Positions 54,297 to 64,000 of a stretch of 64,000 nt of DNA are shown piece after piece. Location: the NCBI GenBank assembly GCA_003987775.1, contig RXJD01000071.1:62823-126822 (forward strand), read 5' to 3'. The translations under genes were made by a program, and so were the position numbers. The number at the start of each line of letters is the position of its first letter. Within the stretch, counting starts at the first letter, position 1. The notes beneath the pieces were generated by a model, which was not told the DNA's origin, made no database searches, and worked only from the letters and a program-made list of their open reading frames with translations. Origin of the DNA: Mycobacterium sp. (GTDB lineage Bacteria > Actinomycetota > Actinomycetes > Mycobacteriales > Mycobacteriaceae).

Positions 54297-54354
54297 CGAG
54301 CAGACACAAAAGCACCCAAAAACCGCCGATAAAAGGTGATTTTGTGTCTGCTCG
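54297..54354. repeat. Inverted repeat with CGAGCAGACAC outer stem
   Basis: The 19-base arms at 54297-54315 and 54336-54354 pair with one mismatch around a 20-base A-rich loop. It lies after the dapC stop and before the permease start, both leftward genes, so it may terminate the fdxC-dapC transcript. The outer stem is shared with the hairpins at 4917 and 19644. Confidence 0.8.
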
Positions 54355-54365
54355 CGCTAGAAAGG

Positions 54366-55451
54366 CTAGCCCAGGCGGGCGGCGGCGGCGTTGATTCGCT
54401 CGTCGGTGGCAGTCAACGCGACGCGGACGTGCCGCGCGCCGGCGGGACCGTAGAAATCGCCGGGCGCCACCAGGATGCCGCGTTCGGCGAGCCACTCGAC
54501 GGTGTCCCGGCAGTCCTGGCCACGGCTGGCCCACAGATACAAACCGGCCTCCGAGTGGTCGACGGAGAAACCCGCGGCCCGCAGCGCCGGCAGCAGTACG
54601 GCACGACGCCGTGCATACCGCTCGCGCTGCACCTTCTCGTGGTCGTCGTCGTCCAGGGCGGCCACCATCGCGGCCTGCACCGGCGTCGGCACGATCATCC
54701 CGGCATGCTTGCGCACCGCCAGCAGTTCGGCGACCACATCCCCGTCTCCGGTCACGAAGCCGGCCCGGTAACCGGCCAATGACGAACTCTTCGACAGCGA
54801 ATGCACCGCGAGCAGCCCGGTATGGTCGCCGTCGCACACCGAGGGGTGCAGCACCGAGAGCGGTTCGGCCTCCCAGGCCAACCCCAGGTAGCACTCGTCG
54901 GAGGCCACCAGCACGCCGCGTTCCCGGGCCCACCCCACGACCTTGCGCAGGTGGTCGATTCCGAGCACCCGCCCCGTGGGATTGCTCGGCGAGTTCAGGT
55001 AAATCAGCGCCGGGGACTGCGGCCCGAGTTGGGTCAGCGAATCGGCCCGGATCACCTGCGCCCCGGCCAGTCGCGCACCCACGTCATAGGTGGGATACGC
55101 CAGTTCCGGCACGACGACCACGTCAGCGCCGCCCAGCCCCAGCAGGCTCGGCAACCAGGCGATCAGTTCCTTGGTACCGATGACGGGCAGCACCGCTGAC
55201 TCCGGCACGCCGGTGATACCGAACCGGCGGGACAGTGCCGCCACGGCCGACTCCCGCAACTGCGCGGTACCGGCGGTGGCGGGATAACCCGGCGCCGCGC
55301 TGGCCGCGGCCAGGGCCTCGCGGATCAGTGGCGCGACCGGGTCCACCGGGGTGCCGACCGACAGGTCGACGATGCCGTCCGGATGGGCCGCGGCAGTGGC
55401 CTTCGCCGCTGCCAGAGTGTCCCAGGGGAACTCCGGCAGCGACGCCGACAC
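54366..55451 (-). CDS. dapC: N-succinyldiaminopimelate aminotransferase
   Basis: The 361-residue fold-type I PLP aminotransferase forms N-succinyl-LL-DAP, between the DapD and DapE steps also encoded here. Motifs include YLNSPSNPTGRVLG, ASDECYLGLAWE (PLP-ring Asp and Tyr), the Schiff-base Lys in HSLSKSSSLAGYRAGF and the C-terminal Arg in ARHVRVALTATDE. It matches Rv1178. It follows fdxC by 14 bp in one operon. Confidence 0.94.
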   Translation of the reverse strand: MSASLPEFPWDTLAAAKATAAAHPDGIVDLSVGTPVDPVAPLIREALAAASAAPGYPATAGTAQLRESAVAALSRRFGITGVPESAVLPVIGTKELIAWLPSLLGLGGADVVVVPELAYPTYDVGARLAGAQVIRADSLTQLGPQSPALIYLNSPSNPTGRVLGIDHLRKVVGWARERGVLVASDECYLGLAWEAEPLSVLHPSVCDGDHTGLLAVHSLSKSSSLAGYRAGFVTGDGDVVAELLAVRKHAGMIVPTPVQAAMVAALDDDDHEKVQRERYARRRAVLLPALRAAGFSVDHSEAGLYLWASRGQDCRDTVEWLAERGILVAPGDFYGPAGARHVRVALTATDERINAAAARLG

Positions 55452-55465
55452 GTGCTGTCGCGCGC

Positions 55466-55792
55466 TCAGTCGTCCTCGCCCTGCGGCGGCAGGTCCTTGA
55501 CCACTTGCGGGTCATTCTCGGTCAGGCCGACCTTCGCTGCGCCACCCGGCGAGCCCAACTCGGCGAAGAAGTCGGCGTTGATCTGGGTGTACTGGCTCCA
55601 CTGGTCCGGCACGTCGTCTTCGTAATAGATCGCTTCGACAGGGCAGACCGGTTCACATGCTCCACAGTCGACGCATTCGTCGGGGTGGATGTACAGCATC
55701 CGGGCGCCCTCGTAGATACAGTCGACCGGGCACTCTTCGATGCACGCCTTGTCCTTGATATCGACGCAAGGCTGGGAAATCACGTACGTCAC
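55466..55792 (-). CDS. fdxC: 7Fe ferredoxin FdxC
   Basis: The 108-residue ferredoxin has Cys ligands for [3Fe-4S] and [4Fe-4S] clusters: CVDIKDKACIEECPVDC and CVDCGACEPVCPVEA, with the acidic VYYEDDVP-like segment (AIYYEDDVPDQW) between clusters and tail. It matches Rv1177 and is the usual electron carrier for mycobacterial P450s and other oxidoreductases. It starts the leftward operon with dapC and is divergent from the PadR remnant and fadH. Confidence 0.95.
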   Translation of the reverse strand: MTYVISQPCVDIKDKACIEECPVDCIYEGARMLYIHPDECVDCGACEPVCPVEAIYYEDDVPDQWSQYTQINADFFAELGSPGGAAKVGLTENDPQVVKDLPPQGEDD

Positions 55793-55820
55793 GGACGTCT
55801 CCTCAACGTGTCCTCCATGA

Positions 55821-58163
<2,343 letters not shown>

Positions 58164-58199
58164 CCGGTGCCCGGGGACCCGATTTCGCTCACCGCGAAA

Positions 58200-58378
58200 C
58201 GGCGGTTTACACGCTTCTGACCTGGGAATAGTTACATCCGCACAAAGCCGTGCGATATCAATTTGCGTAGGAGCAAGTCCAGGGGGCCTGGTAGCCTTGA
58301 CCGGAGACGGCAACCGCTGGGCAGATGTCGTCGCCGTTGAAGCTAGCGGTGCAATAAGTTGGGGAAGGTGTCCACATA
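58200..58378 (+). promoter_or_regulatory. Promoter and possibly structured leader of the TB8.4 gene
   Basis: TTTACA near 58207 and TAGTTA about 17 bp on form a possible promoter, which would leave a leader of about 140 nt. The leader contains two clear stems: CCAGG 58279-58283 with CCTGG 58287-58291, and ACCGCT 58313-58318 with AGCGGT 58345-58350. The ribosome binding site GGGGAAGG is at 58361-58368. No known riboswitch class is recognised. Confidence 0.4.
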
Positions 58379-58711
58379 ATGAGGCTGTCGTTTATCGGAA
58401 TGGGTGTCGCCGCTGGCGCCGCCGCCATGTCTTTGGGTTTGGGAGCCGGCGTCGCCTCGGCAGACCCGTTCGACGGAGTCGTCAACACCACCTGCACGTA
58501 CCCGCAGGTGATCGCCGCGCTGAATGCAACCAACCCGGGTGCCGCGGCGCAGTTCAACTCGTCGCCGATCGCGCAGAGCTACCTGCAGCGGTTCCTGGCT
58601 TCGCCGCCGCCCGCCCGGGCGCAGATGGCAGCCCAGCTGCAGGCTATGCCTGGGGCTGCGCAGTACATCGGCGTTGTCGGTGAAGTCGCCGGAGTCTGCA
58701 ACAACTACTGA
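58379..58711 (+). CDS. Secreted low-molecular-weight antigen TB8.4 homolog
   Basis: The 110-residue protein has an N-terminal Sec signal (GAAAMSLGLGAGVASA, cleavage before DPFDGV near residue 29). The mature protein of about 82 residues has two Cys (NTTCTYPQV and EVAGVCNNY) likely joined by a disulfide, and a helical haemophore-like fold pattern (SYLQRFLASPPPARAQMAAQ). It matches Rv1174c, a known T-cell antigen. A strong terminator follows directly. Confidence 0.93.
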   Translation: MRLSFIGMGVAAGAAAMSLGLGAGVASADPFDGVVNTTCTYPQVIAALNATNPGAAAQFNSSPIAQSYLQRFLASPPPARAQMAAQLQAMPGAAQYIGVVGEVAGVCNNY

Positions 58712-58718
58712 GATCGAC

Positions 58719-58785
58719 CCGCGAGCGTAACGCCGCGGCGCTACTCCTGCGGGAGTGGCGCCTGCGTTACGCTCGCGGTTTTTTT
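58719..58785 (+). terminator. Strong Rho-independent terminator after TB8.4
   Basis: The 15-bp perfect outer stem (CCGCGAGCGTAACGC at 58719-58733 with its complement at 58764-58778) continues into an inner GGCGC/GCGCC plus ACTCC/GGAGT stem. Seven T residues follow at 58779-58785. This is the only hairpin in the window with a proper T-run. It lies between convergent TB8.4 and fbiC. Confidence 0.9.
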
Positions 58786-58942
58786 GGCGCCTGATCGGTA
58801 GCCGCTCAGCGAGCGGCGCGCCCGGCGCACAGTCTGCGGACCGACTCGACCGCAAGCTCCGCGACGGGTCACGTGGGCTAACCTCAGAGCATCAACCGCC
58901 GGCGCGGCACGGTCGCTGCCGGAGTATTCGCTGACGCGCCGG

Positions 58943-61516
58943 CTAGGCGACCAACGTGGCGTACGTCGTCGTGCGCTGACGCGCCGGGCGGCCGATGCCC
59001 TCCGCGATCGCGGCCAGCTCGGCCGCCGATTTCGCCGATCCGTGTTCGGAGCCGGCCATCCGCGAAATGGTCTCCTCCATCAGCGTGCCGCCCAAGTCGT
59101 TGGCACCGCCGTTGAGCATGACCTGGGTGCGCTGCACGCCGAGCTTGACCCAGCTGGTCTGAATGTGCGAGATGCGCCCGTGCAGCATGATTCTGGCCAA
59201 CGCGTGCACCGCGCGGTTGTCGCGGTGAGTCGGTCCCGGCCGCGCGGCCCCGGCCAGGTAGAGCGGCGAATTCTGGTGCACGAACGGTAGCGGCACGAAC
59301 TCGGTGAAACCGCCCGTGCGGTCCTGAATGCCGCGTAGCACGTTGAGGTGCCCGACCCAGTGCTTCGGAGTGTCGACGTGGCCGTACATCATCGTCGACG
59401 ACGACCGCAGACCCACTTCATGTGCGGTGGTCACGATTTCCACCCACAGCGACGTCGGCAGCTTTCCCTTCGTGAGTACCCACCGCACCTCGTCGTCCAG
59501 GATCTCCGCGGCGGTGCCCGGAATGGTGTCCAAGCCCGCCTCGCGAAGTCCGGTCAGCCAATCGCGGATGCTCAGCCCGCTCTTGGTCACGCCGTTGGCG
59601 ATCTCCATCGGGGAGAACGCGTGCACGTGCATCGAGGGCACCCGCGCCTTGACCGCCCGCACCAGATCCGCGTAACCGGTGACCGGCAACTCGGGGTCGA
59701 TACCGCCCTGCATACAGATCTCGGTGGCCCCCGCGACATGGGCCTCCCAGGCCCGGTCGGCCACCTCCTGCGCCGACAGGGAATACGCGTCGGCGTCGCC
59801 CTTGCGCTGGGCGAACGCGCAGAACCGGCAGCCGGTGTAGCAGATGTTGGTGAAGTTGATGTTGCGGTTCACCACGTAGGTCACGTCGTCGCCGACCACC
59901 TCGCGGCGCAGCGAGTCAGCCAGCGCGGCAACGGCTTCCAGCGCGGGGCCGTCAGCGGTGGCCAGGGCGAGGTACTCGTCGTCGGTACAGCCGCCCGGGT
60001 CGCGCTCGGCCGATCGCAGCGCCGCCAGGACATCGGTGTCGATCCGTTCCGGTGCCCGGGAGGCCAGTTCGTGGACACGCGACCGGATGGACTCCCAGTC
60101 TCCGAAGGCACTGTCGAGGTCGCTGCGGGCCTCGGTGTTGCGGCCTTCGGTGTCGATAGCGGCGCCGAGGTCCACCCGGCCCGACGACGCGACCTCGTCG
60201 GGTTCCTGCCACGGCAGACCCTGAGGATTGACATCGCGGGCCAATCCGGTGGCCGGATCGGCAAGTGCCACAACATGTCCGCGTACCCGCGGATCGATCC
60301 ACGCCGCACCCGCCTGCACATACCTGGGCTGCGCGGTCAGTCGCTGCACCAGGTCGTACCCGGCCTGCTCGGTGACGGCGGCCAGGTCGTCGAGGGCCGG
60401 CCAGGGCCGTTCGGGGTTGACGTGATCGGGTGTCAGCGGCGAGACGCCACCCCAGTCGTCGACACCGGCCGCGACCAGTGCCAGACATTCGTCGCGGGAC
60501 ACCAGGTTCGGCGGCGCCTGGATGCGCATTGCGGGTCCCAGCACCAGCCGGGCCACCGCGACGGTCGCCAGGTAGTCCTCGATGCCGGCGTCGGGCACGT
60601 CCGCCATCGCGGTGTGTTCCTTGGCCCGGAAGTTCTGCACGATCACTTCCTGAATGTGGCCGAATTCCTTGTGCGACTTGCGAATTGCGTGCAGCGTATC
60701 GGCCCGCTCGGCCAGTGTCTCGCCGATTCCCACCAGCAGCCCCGTGGTGAACGGAATGGACAACCGGCCGGCGTCGGTCAACGCGCGCAACCGCACCGCC
60801 GGGTCTTTATCGGGACTGCCGTAATGGGCCAGACCCTTGGTCTCGAACAACCGCCGTGACGTCGTCTCCAGCATCATTCCCATCGACGGTGCCACCGGCT
60901 TGAGACGAGACATCTCCGACCAGGTCATGACGCCGGGGTTCAGGTGCGGCAGTAATCCGGTCTCTTCGAGCACCCTGATCGCCATCGCCCGCACGTAGGA
61001 CAGGGTCGAGTCGTAGCCCCGCTCGTCGAGCCATTCGCGGGCCTGCGACCAGCGGTCCTCGGGACGGTCACCGAGGGTGAACAACGCTTCCTTGCAGCCG
61101 AGCTCGGCACCGCGGCGGGCGACATCGAGAATCTCGTCCGGTTCCATATACATGCCGATGCCCTGGGCGCGCAGCTTGCCCGGGACGGTGACGAACGTGC
61201 AGTAGTGGCAGGTGTCCCGGCACAGGTGAGTCACCGGGAGGAATACCTTGCGCGAGTAGCTGATCGGCAACCGGCCGTTGGGCCCGCAACGCCCCGCCGA
61301 TTCCAGGCCGGCGTCCCGGACGCGCGCCGCACTGGCACACAGGTCGGCCAGGTCGTCGCCGCGTGCCGACATCGCGACGGCAGCCTCGTCGAGGTTCAGC
61401 ACGACCCCGTCCCGGGCCCGGCGCAACACGCGGCGCAACGCCGAGCTACTGACTTTGGGTGGCACGACGGGACTGGGCAAAACCGTCGGCTCCGGTGGCC
61501 CCGGTGTTACTGGCAC
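58943..61516 (-). CDS. fbiC: 7,8-didemethyl-8-hydroxy-5-deazariboflavin (FO) synthase
   Basis: The 857-residue fusion of CofG and CofH radical-SAM halves makes the deazaflavin core of coenzyme F420 from tyrosine and a flavin precursor. The two [4Fe-4S] motifs CRDTCHYC (N-half) and CYTGCRFC (C-half) are both intact. [18 protein letters not shown] and [17 protein letters not shown] are also characteristic. It matches Rv1173. The GTG at 61516 ([14 protein letters not shown]) gives the known length; the frame stays open to 61804 but that part is not family-like. Confidence 0.96.
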   Translation of the reverse strand: MPVTPGPPEPTVLPSPVVPPKVSSSALRRVLRRARDGVVLNLDEAAVAMSARGDDLADLCASAARVRDAGLESAGRCGPNGRLPISYSRKVFLPVTHLCRDTCHYCTFVTVPGKLRAQGIGMYMEPDEILDVARRGAELGCKEALFTLGDRPEDRWSQAREWLDERGYDSTLSYVRAMAIRVLEETGLLPHLNPGVMTWSEMSRLKPVAPSMGMMLETTSRRLFETKGLAHYGSPDKDPAVRLRALTDAGRLSIPFTTGLLVGIGETLAERADTLHAIRKSHKEFGHIQEVIVQNFRAKEHTAMADVPDAGIEDYLATVAVARLVLGPAMRIQAPPNLVSRDECLALVAAGVDDWGGVSPLTPDHVNPERPWPALDDLAAVTEQAGYDLVQRLTAQPRYVQAGAAWIDPRVRGHVVALADPATGLARDVNPQGLPWQEPDEVASSGRVDLGAAIDTEGRNTEARSDLDSAFGDWESIRSRVHELASRAPERIDTDVLAALRSAERDPGGCTDDEYLALATADGPALEAVAALADSLRREVVGDDVTYVVNRNINFTNICYTGCRFCAFAQRKGDADAYSLSAQEVADRAWEAHVAGATEICMQGGIDPELPVTGYADLVRAVKARVPSMHVHAFSPMEIANGVTKSGLSIRDWLTGLREAGLDTIPGTAAEILDDEVRWVLTKGKLPTSLWVEIVTTAHEVGLRSSSTMMYGHVDTPKHWVGHLNVLRGIQDRTGGFTEFVPLPFVHQNSPLYLAGAARPGPTHRDNRAVHALARIMLHGRISHIQTSWVKLGVQRTQVMLNGGANDLGGTLMEETISRMAGSEHGSAKSAAELAAIAEGIGRPARQRTTTYATLVA

Positions 61517-61789
61517 GTTGGTGTAACTTCCCCGCTCTCCGATTTCATCCGCACGTCCCACCCTGTGAGACCGTTCCACGCCGCGAGAATCCTCTGTATC
61601 CCCGGTCCCCCGCAACAGTAGCGGCAGGCGGCGGCCGGCACGCGACTGACTAACGGGGGCGGGGCCCCGGGGGCCATTTGACCAAGTAGCGCAACTACCG
61701 GCGGCGATCGGGATAAAATCGGTGCCTGTCCGCCCAGCCTGACCATGGCTGGGCATCGTCGACCCGGTATCGAATAGGAGGTGAGTGGG

Positions 61790-62665
61790 ATGTCCTTCAT
61801 GCACGCGGATCCGGAGGCGCTGAAGGCGGCCGCCTCCAGCATTGCCGGCATCGGCTCCGAGATCAGCTCGGCCAACGCGGCGGCGTCACTGCCCACCACC
61901 GGCGTGGTGGCCGCCGCCGCGGATCAGGTGTCCGCCCAGGTCGCGGCGCTCTTCTCGTCGCACGCACAGGGATACCAGCAGCTCAGCTCGCAGATTTCGG
62001 CGTTCCACGAGAAGTTCGTCCAGGCCCTGGGCACCAGCGCCGCGTCCTACGCCAACGCCGAGAGCAGCGCGGCACAGACCCTGGCCAATGCGGTCAATGC
62101 CCCGGCTCAGCAACTGCTGGGACACCCGTTGACCGGGCCGGCAGCGCCGAGTCTGGCCGCGGCGGCCGCCCGGGCGGCGACGCAGGTACAGGGCGTGTTG
62201 CAGGGCGTCGGGGCCGGCAACCTGCTGGGCGCGCTGGGCCTGACCCCGACCGGCGGTATCGGCAGCGTGGCCGCCACCAGCGCGCTGCTGGGTCCGATGG
62301 CCGCGCAGGCGGCACCGGCGGCGGTGATACCCGTGTCGTGGGCTACGGCCATCGAGAACTTCTACAACTTCGTCGAGCCGTACGTGGCGTACGGCTTCAA
62401 CCTGGCCTCCTACCTGGTCGGCTGGTTGCCGTACGTGGGGATTCTGGCGCCGCAGATCAATTTCTTCTACTACCTCTTCGAGCCGATGGTCCAGGCCGCC
62501 CTGTTCAACTCGCTGGATTGGCTGAGTGGAACGATCAGCTTCAGCCAGGGCCTGGCCAACTTCTGGTCGGTCACGTCGGCGTCGATCAACCAGTTCATCA
62601 ACACCGAGATCTACTGGTTCCTCAGCTTCTTCCCGCCGCTGCCACCGTTCCCGCCGCTGCCGTAA
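61790..62665 (+). CDS. PE family protein (PE12-like)
   Basis: The 291-residue protein starts [20 protein letters not shown], the standard PE opening with Pro-Glu at residues 8-9. The PE domain ends near residue 95 with the ESX secretion motif Y-x3-E (YANAE near 88). The C-terminal part has several hydrophobic or aromatic segments and ends [12 protein letters not shown]. It matches Rv1172c in position. AGGAGG at 61777-61782 serves the ATG at 61790. No PPE gene is adjacent. Confidence 0.9.
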   Translation: MSFMHADPEALKAAASSIAGIGSEISSANAAASLPTTGVVAAAADQVSAQVAALFSSHAQGYQQLSSQISAFHEKFVQALGTSAASYANAESSAAQTLANAVNAPAQQLLGHPLTGPAAPSLAAAAARAATQVQGVLQGVGAGNLLGALGLTPTGGIGSVAATSALLGPMAAQAAPAAVIPVSWATAIENFYNFVEPYVAYGFNLASYLVGWLPYVGILAPQINFFYYLFEPMVQAALFNSLDWLSGTISFSQGLANFWSVTSASINQFINTEIYWFLSFFPPLPPFPPLP

Positions 62666-62672
62666 CTCCGGC

Positions 62673-63062
62673 TCACGGATGGGCCCGGCGGCGCCACAGC
62701 ACCCACACCGGGGGCACCACGCCGAGCACGATCAGCACCAGGGCCGCGTAGGCCATCACACCCTGGCCCCCCAGGATGATGTCGCCGCCGGGACCACCCA
62801 GGCTCGCTACGGCCACGGTGAGCAGCCAGGTCCACAGCGGGAGCGCGGCCATTCTGGGTGAGGTGGTCCATCGGCTCGCGGCCCACACCAGCGCGGCGTT
62901 GACCAGTCCACTGATCAACGCGCTGATCGGGAAGGGAACTGAGCCGATATAGGAGGGCAGGAGCAACGCCCCGGCCAGCGCGGAGAGCACCCCATCGACG
63001 GCCAGCAGCGCCAGGACAACAAAACGTATCGCCGGATCTGTCGCGCCGGTCTCCTCACTCAA
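62673..63062 (-). CDS. Small conserved membrane protein (Rv1171-like)
   Basis: The 129-residue protein from a TTG (LSEETGATDPAIRFVV) has four hydrophobic segments (FVVLALLAVDGVLSALAGAL, a central pair, and ALVLIVLGVVPPVWVLW). The function is unknown. The TTG at 63062 is favoured because the frame upstream (open to GTG 63134) overlaps the small ORF between this gene and mshB. It lies tail-to-tail with the PE gene, 7 bp apart. Confidence 0.75.
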   Translation of the reverse strand: MSEETGATDPAIRFVVLALLAVDGVLSALAGALLLPSYIGSVPFPISALISGLVNAALVWAASRWTTSPRMAALPLWTWLLTVAVASLGGPGGDIILGGQGVMAYAALVLIVLGVVPPVWVLWRRRAHP

Positions 63063-63085
63063 GACGGCGCGTGGCTGGGTGTCGG

Positions 63086-63193
63086 TCAGGTTGGGACGCT
63101 GTCGATCTGCGAGGCGATGGAACCGAGTACCCACTGCAGGCTGTCGAGTCGGTCCTGCCAGTGCTGCAAGTTAGGGTCCAGATCGGGGTCCAT
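63086..63193 (-). CDS. 35-residue small protein between mshB and the Rv1171-like gene
   Basis: The ATG at 63193 has a strong ribosome binding site (GAGGAAGGAA, about 8 bases upstream). The peptide is amphipathic and acidic with regular heptad-like spacing (MDPDLDPNLQHWQDRLDSLQ, then VLGSIASQIDSVPT). It lies 44 bp after the mshB stop in the same direction, so it is probably translated from the mshB transcript. The family is not recognised. Confidence 0.6.
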   Translation of the reverse strand: MDPDLDPNLQHWQDRLDSLQWVLGSIASQIDSVPT

Positions 63194-63237
63194 GCGCGTT
63201 CCTTCCTCTTCCTTTTCGAGGCGGCCTGAGCTAAAGC

Positions 63238-64000
63238 CTAGTTGTCAGACCCGGTGATGCCCAGACCGGCAAGCAAATCCGTTTCCCACCCGCGTTCGTC
63301 GCGCTCCCCCGCCGCACCCGCGACGAGAATGTAGTGCTCGTGCGAGAGGATAGGCAGGGCAAGGTTATTCGACAGTGCGCAGGCCCGCCCGGTTGCGCCG
63401 ACAGTGAGCTGGGTGGCGTGCGCGGCGAGCGCGGCGACCTTGGCTGCGTGCGCGTCCGCACCGGCCTCCACCACGGCGTTGATGTCCTCGTCTGGGAACG
63501 TGAAGGGAATGTCCTCGGGCGGCAGTGTCCACTCGGGTCGCAGGTCTTCGGGGACGAGTGCCCGCAGGCCGGCGGCAATCGCGTTACGGGCCAGGACCGT
63601 CCAGTAGAACTTCGGCACCGGCCACGGGTCGCCGGGGAAGTCCTCCGCGTGGCCGGCCGCGGCCACGGCCGAGGTGGTGATCGCGTGAGTGCGGATGTGG
63701 TCCGGATGGCCGTAGCCGCCGTTGGGGTCGTACGTCACCACCACGTGCGGGCGCAGCTCACGGATCAGCGCGACCAGGGCGCCGACGGCTTCCCGCTCGT
63801 CGGCGTCGACGAATCGGCGCGGGCTGCGCGGCTCGGTGCCGGCCATGCCGGAATCGCGCCACCGTCCCGCACCACCGAGATACACAGGGCCACGGACGCC
63901 CAGCGCGTGCAGCGCGCGGCTGAGTTCGCTGATGCGGTAGCCACCGAGTTGGTCGGCATGGTCGACGGCGAGTTGCGCCCACCGGTCCCCGACCACCTCA
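63238..64000 (-). CDS. mshB: Mycothiol biosynthesis deacetylase MshB (5' end outside window)
   Basis: The visible C-terminal ~253 residues start [20 protein letters not shown]. They include [35 protein letters not shown] (catalytic Asp and zinc His region), VPKFYWTVL and [14 protein letters not shown]. MshB removes acetyl from GlcNAc-inositol in mycothiol synthesis, using zinc. About 50 N-terminal residues, including the HPDDE zinc motif, lie beyond the right edge. It matches Rv1170. Confidence 0.95.
   Translation of the reverse strand, partial: EVVGDRWAQLAVDHADQLGGYRISELSRALHALGVRGPVYLGGAGRWRDSGMAGTEPRSPRRFVDADEREAVGALVALIRELRPHVVVTYDPNGGYGHPDHIRTHAITTSAVAAAGHAEDFPGDPWPVPKFYWTVLARNAIAAGLRALVPEDLRPEWTLPPEDIPFTFPDEDINAVVEAGADAHAAKVAALAAHATQLTVGATGRACALSNNLALPILSHEHYILVAGAAGERDERGWETDLLAGLGITGSDN

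Noticed and set aside
61517..61804. N-terminal extension of fbiC
   Set aside because: The extra residues are unlike FO synthase, and GTG 61516 gives the expected 857 residues with a ribosome binding site in place.

Overview
The window is mycobacterial chromosome, most likely from a slow-growing Mycobacterium. The evidence is uniformly high GC with many GTG starts, a PPE protein with NxGxxN (MPTR) repeats at the left edge, a PE protein near the right edge, and the lineage genes fbiC (F420), mshB (mycothiol), gpgS/folP2, glgM, TB8.4, fdxC and stf0. From memory of family sequences, the backbone matches the M. tuberculosis segment Rv1219c to Rv1170 read in reverse. Ortholog names are recognised by sequence; no search was run.

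Layout. 1-863: PPE gene running off the edge. 1046-4899: RaaS-type TetR regulator, a two-gene ABC exporter and a small methyltransferase-like membrane protein in one overlapping operon. 5008-12490: CocE hydrolase, divergent glgC/glgM, then the leftward folP2-gpgS-DivIVA-like-tagA block and a DUF3117 gene. 12525-13975: a small accessory island with an EspC-like ESX-substrate candidate and two unknown genes. 13976-21973: fadD6, LOG protein, a STAND-like ATPase, dapE/dapD and an MFS transporter. 22056-22879: MarR regulator and a small secreted protein facing each other across a perfect 32-bp palindrome. 22967-26104: fadD36 with two alpha/beta hydrolases.

26517-41631 is a large catabolic block absent from the H37Rv order I remember. 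A tandem CaiB/BaiF CoA-transferase and an aldehyde dehydrogenase point left. A cytochrome P450, two acyl-CoA dehydrogenases, two MaoC-type proteins, a DUF35 protein, an Ltp2-like thiolase-fold protein and a TetR regulator point right. This repeats the gene set of the cholesterol igr operon (cyp125-chsE1/E2-chsH1/H2-ltp2), so it probably oxidises, CoA-activates and retro-aldol-cleaves a branched side chain of a steroid-like or terpenoid-like acid. A PaoABC-type molybdenum aldehyde oxidoreductase with its own MocA-like enzyme follows in the same direction.

41634-45885 is the proline catabolic set (proline dehydrogenase, pruA, PucR-type activator). 46530-50160 is a translationally coupled stf0-cysD-cysNC operon that makes PAPS and uses it on trehalose. 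It sits where M. tuberculosis carries its polyacyltrehalose genes. 50544-54275 holds a membrane-anchored esterase and a KimA-like permease fused to an OB-fold domain. 54366-64000 returns to the backbone: dapC-fdxC, a decayed PadR remnant coupled to fadH, TB8.4, fbiC, a PE gene, a small membrane protein, a 35-codon small ORF and partial mshB.

Several intergenic regions carry long inverted repeats. Three share the same outer stem (CGAGCAGACRC). I found no tRNA, rRNA, CRISPR array or intact insertion sequence.
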